Below are positions 33,261 to 41,931 of a DNA stretch of 64,000 nucleotides, one piece after another. The position numbers and the translations under genes were made by a program. How positions within the stretch are numbered: the stretch's first letter is position 1; each line of letters begins with the position of its first letter. Location of the stretch: assembly GCF_030324495.1 (NCBI RefSeq), contig NZ_JACAGN010000008.1, positions 1-64,000 of the forward strand, given 5' to 3'. The notes below the pieces were generated by a model. The model worked only from the letters and a program-made list of their open reading frames with translations, was not told the DNA's origin and did no database searches. This DNA comes from Myroides sp. 1354 (GTDB lineage: Bacteria; Bacteroidota; Bacteroidia; Flavobacteriales; Flavobacteriaceae).

Positions 33261-33863
33261 ATGAATTTTTTAGATCTTGCCCAACGCAGATATGCTACGA
33301 AAAAGTATGATGTGACAAAAAAGATTGCACCAGAGCAAATAGAAGAATTGAAAAATATCCTTCGATTAAGTCCGTCTTCCATTAATAGTCAACCATGGAA
33401 ATTTACGTTTGTTACGGATGAAAAAGTAAAAGCTGAATTAGCTGCACAGTCGTATACCAATGAAAATTCCATTAATACGGTTGGATTAGTTGTTGTGTTT
33501 AGTGTGATGGACGATTTGGAGCACTTTGAACAGCACAATATTTCTGTTTTACCCGAAGGTTGGGTGAAGGGATTCTATGAACCTTTGGTTCGATCTCGTG
33601 GAGATCAAGCCACAAAATCCTGGATGGAAAATCAAGTGTATCTTTCCTTAGGGTATTTTCTGTCTGCTTGTATGAGTTTAGGACTAGATGCAACGCCGAT
33701 GGAAGGAATCAATCGTCAAGAGTATAAAACGATATTGAAACAAGAGGGATATGCTCCTTTATTTGCGGTTACGGTTGGTTATGCTGATCTAACGGACCCT
33801 ATGCATCCAAGCGTTTTACCTAAGTCTCGTTTTGCTTTGGAGGAAGTGATTGAATCGATTTAA
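33261..33863 (+). CDS. Nitroreductase family NAD(P)H-dependent oxidoreductase
   Basis: 200 aa, full-length. FMN-binding pattern: RRYATKKYDVTKKI, LRLSPSSINSQPWKF at the N-terminal third, and later GLDATPMEGINRQEYKTILKQ with VGYAD near the end. It reduces quinones or nitro compounds with NAD(P)H as NfsB/YodC-type enzymes do. Divergent HxlR gene and the palindrome between them suggest induction by electrophiles. Confidence 0.9.
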   Translation: MNFLDLAQRRYATKKYDVTKKIAPEQIEELKNILRLSPSSINSQPWKFTFVTDEKVKAELAAQSYTNENSINTVGLVVVFSVMDDLEHFEQHNISVLPEGWVKGFYEPLVRSRGDQATKSWMENQVYLSLGYFLSACMSLGLDATPMEGINRQEYKTILKQEGYAPLFAVTVGYADLTDPMHPSVLPKSRFALEEVIESI

Positions 33864-33871
33864 AAACAAAA

Positions 33872-33897
33872 AAGGGTGACCTTTTTAGGACACCCTT
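33872..33897. terminator. Terminator between nitroreductase and DUF2335 genes
   Basis: Stem AAGGGTG / CACCCTT, continued by CC/GG across an A-A mismatch, with a T-rich loop. Downstream T content is moderate, so strength is uncertain. Confidence 0.6.
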
Positions 33898-33918
33898 GTA
33901 TTTAGAAAATAAAACTTC

Positions 33919-34350
33919 TTATTTTTCGTTACTCATGTTTCTTTTCTTTCTTAAAAAAAGAGAAGCGGCATACACTATGGTGAGACCGCTAAAAATTGTA
34001 CCAGCTATAATTGAACCGTAATGAACTAGAAAAGCAGAAAAAGCCATTCCACTCATGATTATAATAAAAGCAAATATAGTTCCCATAGTATTGATTCTAA
34101 TACTACCTTTTACATCACTTTCTAAAATAGTAGTCCTATGATTGAAAGCAGCATGTCTAAAATCTTGTTCTTTTTCAGCTCTTGCTTTTAACCAGGTCAT
34201 AATTTCAGGATCCATTTCTTTTAGTTTTTGAATTTCAGTAGCATCAGGTAGTAAATTATCATCAAAAACCTCAGTGTGTTCTTGCTGGTATCCGTTTCCA
34301 TTCTTATGATCAACAGTTGTTTGCTTTTGTGTTCTCTGTTGTTTAGCCAT
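33919..34350 (-). CDS. DUF2335 membrane protein
   Basis: 143 aa. A soluble N-terminal half contains LPDATEIQKLKEMDPEIMTWL and ARAEKEQDFRHAAF, followed by two membrane helices (about residues 88-106 and 112-131) and a basic end. This is the DUF2335 layout. The function is unknown. It lies 4 bp behind a 79-aa gene and the two form a short operon with no link to neighbouring metabolic genes. DUF2335 genes are often found in accessory regions. Confidence 0.8.
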   Translation of the reverse strand: MAKQQRTQKQTTVDHKNGNGYQQEHTEVFDDNLLPDATEIQKLKEMDPEIMTWLKARAEKEQDFRHAAFNHRTTILESDVKGSIRINTMGTIFAFIIIMSGMAFSAFLVHYGSIIAGTIFSGLTIVYAASLFLRKKRNMSNEK

Positions 34351-34354
34351 AAGA

Positions 34355-34594
34355 TTAACGTTCCTTCGGGTAGTATGCTAACGCCTTTTTATAATCTTTA
34401 GCTATGTTGTGGGCATCATTGCTAAGGTTATGTCTGTCGTCTTTAGTTGTGGGTATTTGATTTTCTTCCCTCAACCTTTTTCTCAATTGAATAACTTCTT
34501 TATTATCCGATTGATATGCTCCATTGAAATTATCTCCAATATTTTGGAAGAGTGAGTCAAAAAGAGATTCTATTTTTAAAATTAAACTACTCAT
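34355..34594 (-). CDS. Hypothetical 79-aa protein, partner of the DUF2335 gene
   Basis: 79 aa, no family recognised. An amphipathic N-terminus (SSLILKIESLFDSLFQNIGDNF) is followed by a charged helical part with many Lys, Arg and Asp residues. No signal peptide. It ends 4 bp before the DUF2335 start, so the two proteins are probably made together. The frame is intact with a conventional ATG. Confidence 0.65.
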   Translation of the reverse strand: MSSLILKIESLFDSLFQNIGDNFNGAYQSDNKEVIQLRKRLREENQIPTTKDDRHNLSNDAHNIAKDYKKALAYYPKER

Positions 34595-34869
34595 TCGTTT
34601 TTTTTGATTAATTAACTATTTTGCAAATCATGATGTTTTTTATATAAAAACGAATATAAAGATACATAGATGCATTTATAAAAACAATAGGGTTGTTTAA
34701 TAATTGTCTGATTTTTAGCTTGTTGTGTTTTATTTTTATACTTTTTTAAAGTATTGATTTGATTAGTTAATTATCAACATGCTATTATATCCTATGATAA
34801 AAAGCTAAATTATAGCGTAAGGGTAAGTTGAAGTAGGATGATTGTTTTAAAAAGGAAGGAAGGGTAAAT
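34595..34869. other. AT-rich gap before the DUF2335 operon
   Basis: About 275 bp, strongly AT-rich, with no gene seen. No perfect minus-strand -7 element is present; TATATTCG (around 34653) is the closest. Low GC and isolation suggest the border of an acquired two-gene cassette. Confidence 0.4.
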
Positions 34870-35424
34870 CTACCAAGCTCTTTTTTCGGTTGTAATCGGT
34901 TTTGTGAGATCAAACACCACATTAAAACTCGTTTTAGAACCAGCGCGTTGTAAGTTATAGCTGTATGCTTTTTCGTCAATGGTTACCCACCAAAGGTTAG
35001 AAGCTGCCGCAGGAATGCTTAGTGCTGTTTCTTGATCTGCAGGAAAGTATTGAATATGTTCGGTTCCCGTATTAGTTGTTGTCCCTCCATACATGGTAAT
35101 TTCATCGGGTTGACCATTGGGTTGACGGTGATCGTGTTTGAGTTCAACTCGATCCCCTTTTAAGGTAAAGACCCAAGTACGAGAAAGATCGTCTCCAACA
35201 AAAAAAGCGATTTTCACTTCTCGTTTGTCACAAGCAGCTACATACATGATTAATTCCTTATTGTCAAAATCGGCGGGAATAGGAGAGGAAACAATACTTC
35301 CTTTATATGCCTTACCACAGTGTTGTGCGAGGTTTTGGATAAACTGTTGCGAAGAATTAGGTGTTTGAGCCTTTGTGCAAAATACACTGCTGATACAAAA
35401 CAGCAAAACAAGTAGATTTCTCAT
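34870..35424 (-). CDS. Hypothetical secreted protein
   Basis: 184 aa with a signal peptide (residues 1-20, ending CTKAQ). No domain recognised. The mature part has a Cys pair (CGKAY near residue 36 and AACDKRE near 65), a mostly beta composition and the sequence HDHRQPNGQPDEITMYGG. Probably periplasmic. Single gene. The function is not known. Confidence 0.75.
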   Translation of the reverse strand: MRNLLVLLFCISSVFCTKAQTPNSSQQFIQNLAQHCGKAYKGSIVSSPIPADFDNKELIMYVAACDKREVKIAFFVGDDLSRTWVFTLKGDRVELKHDHRQPNGQPDEITMYGGTTTNTGTEHIQYFPADQETALSIPAAASNLWWVTIDEKAYSYNLQRAGSKTSFNVVFDLTKPITTEKRAW

Positions 35425-35565
35425 CGTGAATGTAATATATAAAAGACTAAAGATAAGGGGATAAAGGGTGTTTACCTAATGTTTGACAAAAAGAAGGGCA
35501 ATTATCAACATAAAACGCACGGTAATCCCCAACAAAAATCTTATTTTTGAGAAAAGCTAAAAACA

Positions 35566-36351
35566 ATGATTAGATTGACTGAACAAATCGTTCAAGTGGA
35601 TGACCAAGCTATATTTGTGCATTTGTATGCCTGTGAGAACTCCAAAACGGACACAACTTTAGTTTTATTGCACGATTCACTGGGCAGCGTAGAATTGTGG
35701 CGTGATTGGCCGAAGTTGTTAGCTGAGCAATTGCAATGTGATGTTATGGTTTATGATCGCGTGGGCTATGGAAAATCACAACCCCTGTACACTTCGTATA
35801 GAGCTCAGGATTATTTAGAACAAGAAGGTGAATTTTTAGAGCGTTTGCGTCAGGTTTTGAACTTGGGAAAGATTGCTGTATTTGGACATAGTGATGGAGC
35901 ATCTATCGCTTTGTGGTATGGTGTTTTATATCCTGAAAACACAAGAGCTATGGTCATTGAAGCAGGGCATGTTTTTGTAGAAGAGGTTACACTGCAAGGA
36001 GTAGCTGATGCAAAAAAGGCGTATGAAGAAACAGACTTAAAGCATCGCTTGGCAAAATATCACGGCGAACGCGTTGAAAAGCTGTGTTATGCCTGGTTTG
36101 ATATTTGGTTGGATCCCGCTTATCGCAATTGGACCATGGTGCCTGAATTGCATCGTATCACCTCTCCTTTATTATTCTTACAAGGAGATTTGGATGAATA
36201 CGGAACCTTAAAACAAGTAGAAGAAACGATTCGTCACGTAAGCGGAGTGGCAGAAAAATACATCTTTGAACAAGTCGGACATATCCCGCATAAAGAACAA
36301 AAGGAGAAAACCTTAGCATTGATTATCTCCTTTTTAAATCGGTACTTATAA
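35566..36351 (+). CDS. Alpha/beta hydrolase
   Basis: 261 aa. Fold landmarks: oxyanion region LLHDSLGSVELW, nucleophile elbow GHSDGAS (Ser109), the acid in QGDLDEYG and the His in VGHIPH near residue 242. The catalytic triad looks complete. The substrate is unknown. No signal peptide. The 3' end overlaps the last 6 bp of a convergent small gene. Confidence 0.9.
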   Translation: MIRLTEQIVQVDDQAIFVHLYACENSKTDTTLVLLHDSLGSVELWRDWPKLLAEQLQCDVMVYDRVGYGKSQPLYTSYRAQDYLEQEGEFLERLRQVLNLGKIAVFGHSDGASIALWYGVLYPENTRAMVIEAGHVFVEEVTLQGVADAKKAYEETDLKHRLAKYHGERVEKLCYAWFDIWLDPAYRNWTMVPELHRITSPLLFLQGDLDEYGTLKQVEETIRHVSGVAEKYIFEQVGHIPHKEQKEKTLALIISFLNRYL

Positions 36352-36549
36352 GTTGATTAAATGTTCAATTTTATCTAAAAACAATTGTTCAATTCGAGGA
36401 TCTTTGGCTTGTAAATACGAAGACTTCAAACTATTTAAGTATTGATCTAAATTGGTAATTACACTGCCTTGCGCCAATTCAAAGGGCACTTGAAGATTCT
36501 TCGCTTTAATGGTTTCTAGGGCGGTTTTGATATAAGTTTCTTTATCCAT
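36346..36549 (-). CDS. Hypothetical 67-aa protein
   Basis: 67 aa, helical, with no family recognised. It overlaps the hydrolase gene by 6 bp at the 3' ends. A minus-strand -7 element TATCTTTG lies at 36577-36570, 20 nt before the ATG, which supports a real gene. Its function is unknown. Confidence 0.6.
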   Translation of the reverse strand: MDKETYIKTALETIKAKNLQVPFELAQGSVITNLDQYLNSLKSSYLQAKDPRIEQLFLDKIEHLINL

Positions 36550-36612
36550 TGTGTTTGTTGTATCGGGAGCAAAGATATAAAATCATTTGGAGGATAAAAG
36601 AGAGACAAAAAG

Positions 36613-36644
36613 AATAGCCTCATTTTGTAAGGGATGAGGCTATT
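36613..36644. terminator. Terminator next to the lytic transglycosylase gene
   Basis: Stem AATAGCCTCAT / ATGAGGCTATT with a 10-nt loop. Followed by TTT on the plus strand, and by TTCTTTTTG on the minus strand, where it would end the transglycosylase transcript. Confidence 0.85.
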
Positions 36645-36649
36645 TTTAC

Positions 36650-37543
36650 TTATCGTGGTAACTCGATGGTATAGGTTTTTCCTTTTGTTTTTACGCTGGT
36701 ATTCACCAACCAAGGGTTGTATAACTTCAATAGTTTATAGTTAGCTCCTTGTTCAATAGCAAACATTGGTAAATCATCAACATCTTTATCCAAGGTAATA
36801 GTACGCATTGGAATTGGAGGATATTTCTCTGATTTCGGAATGTCGTATCCATATTTTTGTGGATTAGACATAATTTCTTTCATCGCTAGAATTCGAAATA
36901 CATAACGAGACGTTTCTTGATTTAAAAATAAATCATAGTAATTGTCCACGTATTGGGAGTTCATCGCTTTTGTCATACCTGCCATGCCGCGGTTGTACGC
37001 TGCTGCTACCATGGTCCAAGAACCAAAACGAGCCTTAGCATCTTTAAAGTATTTACAAGCGGCTTCTGTTGCTTTTTCTAAGTGATAACGCTCATCGATA
37101 TAGTCATCTACTACTAAGTTGTATTCTCCCGCTGTTCCCTTCATAAATTGCCAAAATCCAGAAGCTCCCGCAGAAGAAACGACATTAGATAACGTACTTT
37201 CAATAACACAGAGGTATTTAAAGTCGTCGGGAATATTGTTTTTCTTTAAGATGGGTTCAATAATGGGGAAATAACGTTCTGCTCTTTTGATGACCAAGGT
37301 AGTCGATGAATGAAGATTCGCATTGATAATCATCTCTCGATCAAAACGCTCTTTGACATCCAGGATGTCTAGGGGTGTTTTTTCTCCAGCAAAATTTGCG
37401 GTTAATGGAAGTGGTACATGATGATCCGTTGGGTTTTTGGTATCTTCTGGATTAGCAGTTTCATGTGCTGTTGCAAAAATAAACGTAGAGGCTATGCCGA
37501 CAACTGCCGTTGTGTAAAGCACGTTTTTGAGATTCTTTTTCAT
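36650..37543 (-). CDS. Lytic transglycosylase, MltD-like
   Basis: 297 aa with an N-terminal hydrophobic export segment (residues 8-26). SLT domain: catalytic Glu115 in CVIESTLSN, then SGASGFWQFMKGTAGEYNL and AAAYNRGMAG. The C-terminus (YKLLKLYNPWLV..TYTIELPR) resembles the end of a LysM-like module. It cleaves murein glycans in the periplasm. It follows a hydrolase gene by 2 bp, so both are in one operon. Confidence 0.9.
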   Translation of the reverse strand: MKKNLKNVLYTTAVVGIASTFIFATAHETANPEDTKNPTDHHVPLPLTANFAGEKTPLDILDVKERFDREMIINANLHSSTTLVIKRAERYFPIIEPILKKNNIPDDFKYLCVIESTLSNVVSSAGASGFWQFMKGTAGEYNLVVDDYIDERYHLEKATEAACKYFKDAKARFGSWTMVAAAYNRGMAGMTKAMNSQYVDNYYDLFLNQETSRYVFRILAMKEIMSNPQKYGYDIPKSEKYPPIPMRTITLDKDVDDLPMFAIEQGANYKLLKLYNPWLVNTSVKTKGKTYTIELPR

Positions 37544-37545
37544 CG

Positions 37546-38202
37546 TTATTTCAATATAATTTTTTCTAAATGTTGGTTAAACCACTTGTATTTGACAATA
37601 ATCATAGCGTGTGTTCCTCCTGGAACTTCAATTGCATTTCGTATGTTTTTAAAAGGAAATACCTCATCTTTTGTACCGTGAATATGAACGACGTGGTTTA
37701 ATTCTTCTTTTTGATCCCAAGTCAGAACGGCTTGTATACACCAATTCAAATAATGGGGATCTCGAATAGACAAGTAGCGGTTGTACATGGCTACGCGTTT
37801 CTTCTGTTTGTCATTGCCATAGCGTTCAATCATACGCAATAAAAATTCAACTCCATGCGTCGGAATAAGCTTGTACACTTTGGTGTATTTAGCCCATTTA
37901 AAACGCTTGGGAAATTCTTTGTTTGAGCGTACACTGGAAATAATGATTACTTTTTGAACGTTGATTCGCTTGGCGATTTCCTGTGCGATTATCCCTCCAA
38001 ATGAAACGCCTACCAAGATAGGATTATTCTGTTGAATAAGGGGAATGTATTTTTGTACATAATCGGCTAAGCTTTCTTTTTTTTCACAAGGCAACCATTC
38101 CAAAAAATGTAATTCAAAACGGGAAGTATCCCATTCCAATCTTTCAAAAATGAGGGAGGTTGACGACATTCCAGGAAAGAAAAAAATAGGTATTTTGTTC
38201 AT
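37546..38202 (-). CDS. Alpha/beta hydrolase
   Basis: 218 aa. Opening strand and oxyanion site FFFPGMSSTS, nucleophile GVSFGG (Ser67), Asp in HGTKDEVFP and His in GGTHAM. The triad is complete. No signal peptide. First gene of an operon with the lytic transglycosylase (2-bp spacing). The substrate is unknown; a link to envelope metabolism is only suggested by the pairing. Confidence 0.88.
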   Translation of the reverse strand: MNKIPIFFFPGMSSTSLIFERLEWDTSRFELHFLEWLPCEKKESLADYVQKYIPLIQQNNPILVGVSFGGIIAQEIAKRINVQKVIIISSVRSNKEFPKRFKWAKYTKVYKLIPTHGVEFLLRMIERYGNDKQKKRVAMYNRYLSIRDPHYLNWCIQAVLTWDQKEELNHVVHIHGTKDEVFPFKNIRNAIEVPGGTHAMIIVKYKWFNQHLEKIILK

Positions 38203-38415
38203 TTTAAATAAATTAACATAGTTAATGGGGGTGGTGTGGAAAAAAATGACGAACTTTGATAAATATAGGGATAAAACTTTTTGTATCCACTGTATAAATC
38301 CGCTAAAAATTTCTTAGGATATCATTTTGTTATGGAAGGACGCTTTTGTGTCTATATTCTTTTTTTGCTATGAAAAAGACATATGCCTAACCTGAAAATA
38401 TAAAATTTTAGTATA
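38203..38415. other. Gap between divergent hydrolase and GNAT-like genes
   Basis: 213 bp, AT-rich. It contains a short inverted repeat GGATA...TATCC near 38267-38290. No good -7 element and no gene were identified on either strand. Confidence 0.4.
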
Positions 38416-38697
38416 ATGGAAATTAAAGACAATGAACTACTTCGTCAGTTTGAGCTCGAAACCGATCAAGGTTTGCTTAGCGTGGAGTATTCACTTCAAG
38501 AGAGAAAAATCTTTCTTACCAAATTAAAAGGATTCGAAGAAGGAGTGCAAGCACAATCCATCGATTTCTTAAAAGGAGTACTGGACATCGTTAGAGAAAA
38601 ACGATTGAGAGTTGTTCCTACACACCCAAAAATTGTTTCTTTCTTTAGGAAAAACCCTATTTACAAAGAAATGCTTCCTCCAGGGATAAGAATTTAA
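38416..38697 (+). CDS. Small GNAT-like N-acetyltransferase (COG2388 type)
   Basis: 93 aa. The minimal GNAT fold of the YjdJ/COG2388 family: start ETDQGLLSVEYSLQERKIFLTK, centre LKGVLDIVREKRLRVVPTHPKIVSFFRKNPIY. Such proteins bind acetyl-CoA in a compact domain; the acceptor is unknown. Single gene upstream of a terminator shared with mtaB. Confidence 0.82.
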   Translation: MEIKDNELLRQFELETDQGLLSVEYSLQERKIFLTKLKGFEEGVQAQSIDFLKGVLDIVREKRLRVVPTHPKIVSFFRKNPIYKEMLPPGIRI

Positions 38698-38764
38698 TCC
38701 TGTGAGAATTTAAAACCCACTTATAACATACACAACATACCCCCTTAAAAGGGTGAAAAAAACA

Positions 38765-38798
38765 AAAACCTGTTTGAATGTCAATCCAAACAGGTTTT
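38765..38798. terminator. Bidirectional terminator
   Basis: A perfect 12-bp stem (AAAACCTGTTTG / CAAACAGGTTTT) with a 10-nt loop and a T-run, between the convergent GNAT-like and mtaB genes. Confidence 0.93.
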
Positions 38799-38803
38799 TT
38801 AAT

Positions 38804-40129
38804 TTAATCTAGAAAATCGAATCGAACGATACCGTCTTCATCAATCTTTGTTAATTTAATTGGACGTAAAGTATTCACTAATGCTGGATCCCAAGGGGTT
38901 TTTACTTTGACGTAGTTTTCTGTGAAGCCGTGGATGTATCCCTCTTTGTTTTCACTTTCAAATAAAACGGTCTTTTCCTTTCCTAGTTGAGATTCGTAAA
39001 ACGCTCGGCGTTTTTTTACCGATAGACCACGCAACATTTTACTTCTCTTGTTTCTCACTTCCATTGGAACAACACCTGCCATGTCAATAGCCGCTGTATT
39101 GTCGCGTTCGGAATAGGTGAATACATGTAAATACGAAATGTCTAAATCACTCAAAAAGGTATAGGTTTCTAAGAATTTTTCGTCTGTTTCTCCAGGAAAA
39201 CCAACAATAACATCTACACCAATGCAACAGTCAGGCATAACAGAACGGATTTTTTCCACACGCTCTACGTATAATTCACGCATATAACGGCGTTTCATTT
39301 TCTTTAGAATGTCATTGCTTCCTGATTGAAGCGGAATGTGAAAATGCGGAACAAAGGTTCTACTTTGAGAAACGAATTCAATCGTTTCGTTTTTCAATAA
39401 GTTGGGTTCAATAGAAGAAATGCGCAAACGCTCAATTCCCTCCACTTGATCCAAGGCTTGAACCAATTCTAAAAAAGTGTGTTCGTGTTTTTTATTTCCA
39501 AATTCACCTTTTCCATAGTCGCCAATATTTACCCCAGTCAAGACAATTTCCTTGATATCTTGAGCGGAAATTTCTGCTGCATTTTTCAATACATTTTCCA
39601 TGGTATCACTTCGAGAAATTCCTCGAGCTAATGGAATTGTACAGTAGGTACATTTGTAATCGCAACCGTCTTGCACTTTCAAGAAAGCTCTTGTACGATC
39701 TCCGATTGAATAGGAACCTACGTAAAAATCGGCTTCTGAAATTTCACAAGAATGCACCTGACCCATTTCATTTTTAGAAAGGTCATTGATGTAATCGGTT
39801 AGTTTGAATTTTTCCGTTGCACCTAATACTAAATCAACTCCATCTACATTCGCTAATTCAGCGGGCTTTAATTGGGCGTAACAACCGACAGCAGCGATAA
39901 AAGCTTTGTCGTTTTTCTTTTGCGCCTTTTTTACTATTTGTTTGAATTGTTTATCTGCATTTTCGGTTACAGAACACGTATTAATTACATAAATGTCTGC
40001 CACATCCTCAAATTCAACACGATCAAAACCTTCATCTACGAAACTTCTTGCTATTGTTGAGGTTTCAGAAAAGTTTAGCTTACATCCCAAGGTGTAAAAA
40101 GCTACTTTTTTTCTATTTTCCATAATCAT
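38804..40129 (-). CDS. mtaB: tRNA t6A37 methylthiotransferase MtaB
   Basis: 441 aa. N-terminal UPF0004 domain with three cysteines (16, 52, 83), radical-SAM motif GCDYKCTYC (Cys156, 160, 163) with IPLARG, and a C-terminal TRAM-like domain. The LGCKLNF start and overall length are those of MtaB rather than MiaB or RimO. It adds a methylthio group to t6A at position 37 of tRNAs reading ANN codons. Start may be either Met1 or Met3. Divergent from the solute-binding lipoprotein gene. Confidence 0.93.
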   Translation of the reverse strand: MIMENRKKVAFYTLGCKLNFSETSTIARSFVDEGFDRVEFEDVADIYVINTCSVTENADKQFKQIVKKAQKKNDKAFIAAVGCYAQLKPAELANVDGVDLVLGATEKFKLTDYINDLSKNEMGQVHSCEISEADFYVGSYSIGDRTRAFLKVQDGCDYKCTYCTIPLARGISRSDTMENVLKNAAEISAQDIKEIVLTGVNIGDYGKGEFGNKKHEHTFLELVQALDQVEGIERLRISSIEPNLLKNETIEFVSQSRTFVPHFHIPLQSGSNDILKKMKRRYMRELYVERVEKIRSVMPDCCIGVDVIVGFPGETDEKFLETYTFLSDLDISYLHVFTYSERDNTAAIDMAGVVPMEVRNKRSKMLRGLSVKKRRAFYESQLGKEKTVLFESENKEGYIHGFTENYVKVKTPWDPALVNTLRPIKLTKIDEDGIVRFDFLD

Positions 40130-40212
40130 TCTTTACTATGAGTAGTAACTTTGAAGTATATTTACTCTTTGTTGTCACAAAGCGTGCAAATTTACGTACA
40201 AAATTCGGTTTG

Positions 40213-41814
40213 ATGAAATCAATAATTTATTATATATCAATTCTTTGTGTTGTCTTCACAGTTTATTCTTGTCAAAAGAAAAGCGATGAAAATGAGAGAG
40301 GTGCGGTATTTCGATACAATGAAAGTTCAAATATTCAAACACTTGATCCTGCTTTTGCGCGAAGTATGGCGATTATTTGGCCGTGTAATCAGCTGTTTAA
40401 TGGATTGGTTCAGCTCGATGATCAATTGAATATAGTTGGAGATATTGCTCAATCATGGCAGGCTTCTGCAGATGGATTGACGTATGATTTCACTTTGCGT
40501 CAAGGGGTGTATTTTCATCCTCACCCTGCTTTCGGATCAGCGCAAACTCGAACAGTTGTAGCTAGTGATTTTGTTTATAGTTTAGATCGATTAACAGATC
40601 CTAAAGTAGCCTCTCCAGGAGCTTGGATTATGCAGAAGGTGAAGCGCTATGAAGCAGTAAATGATACGGTGTTTCGCTTGGAACTCAAAGAGTCTTTTCC
40701 CGCTATTTTAGGGTTGTTATCCATGCGCTATGCTTCTGTGGTACCTCGTGAAGTGGTGGAAGATTCTCAGCATGATTTTAGAACTCACCCTATCGGAACG
40801 GGACCTTTTTATTTTAAATTTTGGGAAGAGAGTGTCAAATTGGTTTTGAGACGCAATCCCAACTATTTTGAAAAAGATGATAAAGGTGTGCAATTGCCTT
40901 ATCTAGAGTCGGTCGCCATTACTTTTCTTCCAGATAAACAAAGTGCGTTTTTACAGTTTATCCAAGGGAAACTCGATTTTATTTCGGGACTAGATCCTTC
41001 CTATAAAGATGATTTAATCACTTTAGAGGGGCAGTTGCAAGAAAAGTATCAATCGCTGGTACAAATGGAAACTGGACCTTATCTCAATACAGAGTATTTG
41101 GGATTCAATATGGGAGATAAACAAAGTGCGATAAGCGATAAGCGAATTCGACAAGCATTGAATGTTGGATTTGATCGCGAAAAAATGCTCAAACACTTAA
41201 GAAGTGGAATGGGGACAACAAAAGTAGGAGGGATTATACCTCAGGGACTTAAGGGAAATATTCAACTGGCAACACTTTATGACATACCCCTAGCAAAAGC
41301 CTTAGTGGAAGCATATAAAAAGGAATATAAATTGTCACAAGTGGTGATTCCACTAGCAACCAATGCTGGCTATTTGGATATTGCTGAATATTTGCAAAGA
41401 GAGTGGCAAAAAATCGGCTTGACTGTCGAAATTGACGTTATGCCACCTGCGACCTTGAGGCAAGGAATGGCTTCTGGAAAAATTGCTTTTTTTAGAGGAA
41501 GTTGGATTGCGGATTATCCCGATGCGGAAAATTATCTCTCTCTTTTTTATAGTAAAAACAAAGCGCCTAACGGACCTAATTACACCTTCTTTGCTAATAA
41601 AACCTATGACCAATGGTATGAGAAAGCTTTGCAGGTTACAAATGATCGCGATAGAGAACAGTTGTACGAACAAATGGATCAGCTCATAGCTGAAGAGGTA
41701 CCAGTACTCATTCTTTTTTATGATCAAGCCGTTCGATTTAGCCGAAAAGATATTCATCAACTGGGAATAAACCCCATGAATAATTTATTTCTAAAAAAAG
41801 TAAAAAAAGAGTAA
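40213..41814 (+). CDS. ABC transporter solute-binding lipoprotein, oligopeptide type (SBP family 5)
   Basis: 533 aa from the ATG at 40213. This start gives a clean lipoprotein signal with Cys20 (FTVYSC), whereas the longer frame from 40138 adds 25 unlikely residues. SBP_bac_5 features: IQTLDPAFARSMA, DGLTYDFTLRQGVYFH, the HPIGTGPFYF segment and ADYPDAENYLSLFYS. OppA/DppA-type proteins bind peptides. Orphan gene: no permease or ATPase genes are near. Bacteroidota often carry such lipoproteins alone. Confidence 0.88.
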   Translation: MKSIIYYISILCVVFTVYSCQKKSDENERGAVFRYNESSNIQTLDPAFARSMAIIWPCNQLFNGLVQLDDQLNIVGDIAQSWQASADGLTYDFTLRQGVYFHPHPAFGSAQTRTVVASDFVYSLDRLTDPKVASPGAWIMQKVKRYEAVNDTVFRLELKESFPAILGLLSMRYASVVPREVVEDSQHDFRTHPIGTGPFYFKFWEESVKLVLRRNPNYFEKDDKGVQLPYLESVAITFLPDKQSAFLQFIQGKLDFISGLDPSYKDDLITLEGQLQEKYQSLVQMETGPYLNTEYLGFNMGDKQSAISDKRIRQALNVGFDREKMLKHLRSGMGTTKVGGIIPQGLKGNIQLATLYDIPLAKALVEAYKKEYKLSQVVIPLATNAGYLDIAEYLQREWQKIGLTVEIDVMPPATLRQGMASGKIAFFRGSWIADYPDAENYLSLFYSKNKAPNGPNYTFFANKTYDQWYEKALQVTNDRDREQLYEQMDQLIAEEVPVLILFYDQAVRFSRKDIHQLGINPMNNLFLKKVKKE

Positions 41815-41858
41815 AGTAAATTTTTTTTTCTTTTCTTAGAGAATTCTTTTAGATATAG

Positions 41859-41866
41859 TATCTTTG
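41859..41866 (+). promoter_or_regulatory. -7 promoter element of the LytTR two-component operon
   Basis: TATCTTTG matches TAnnTTTG, 65 nt before the response-regulator start. The -33 region (TTTTC/TTAG) is degenerate. Confidence 0.5.
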
Positions 41867-41931
41867 AATTTACAGCGTATCAATAAGATACTCTATTTAG
41901 TTGAATACAACCTTACACACGAGTTATTATT

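Noticed and set aside
38730..38765. Small hairpin ACCCCC..GGGT upstream of the mtaB/GNAT terminator
   Set aside because: The stem is very short, and the perfect 12-bp terminator beside it explains the region.
40138..40212. 25-residue extension of the solute-binding lipoprotein
   Set aside because: It would bury the lipoprotein signal. The ATG at 40213 starts directly before it.
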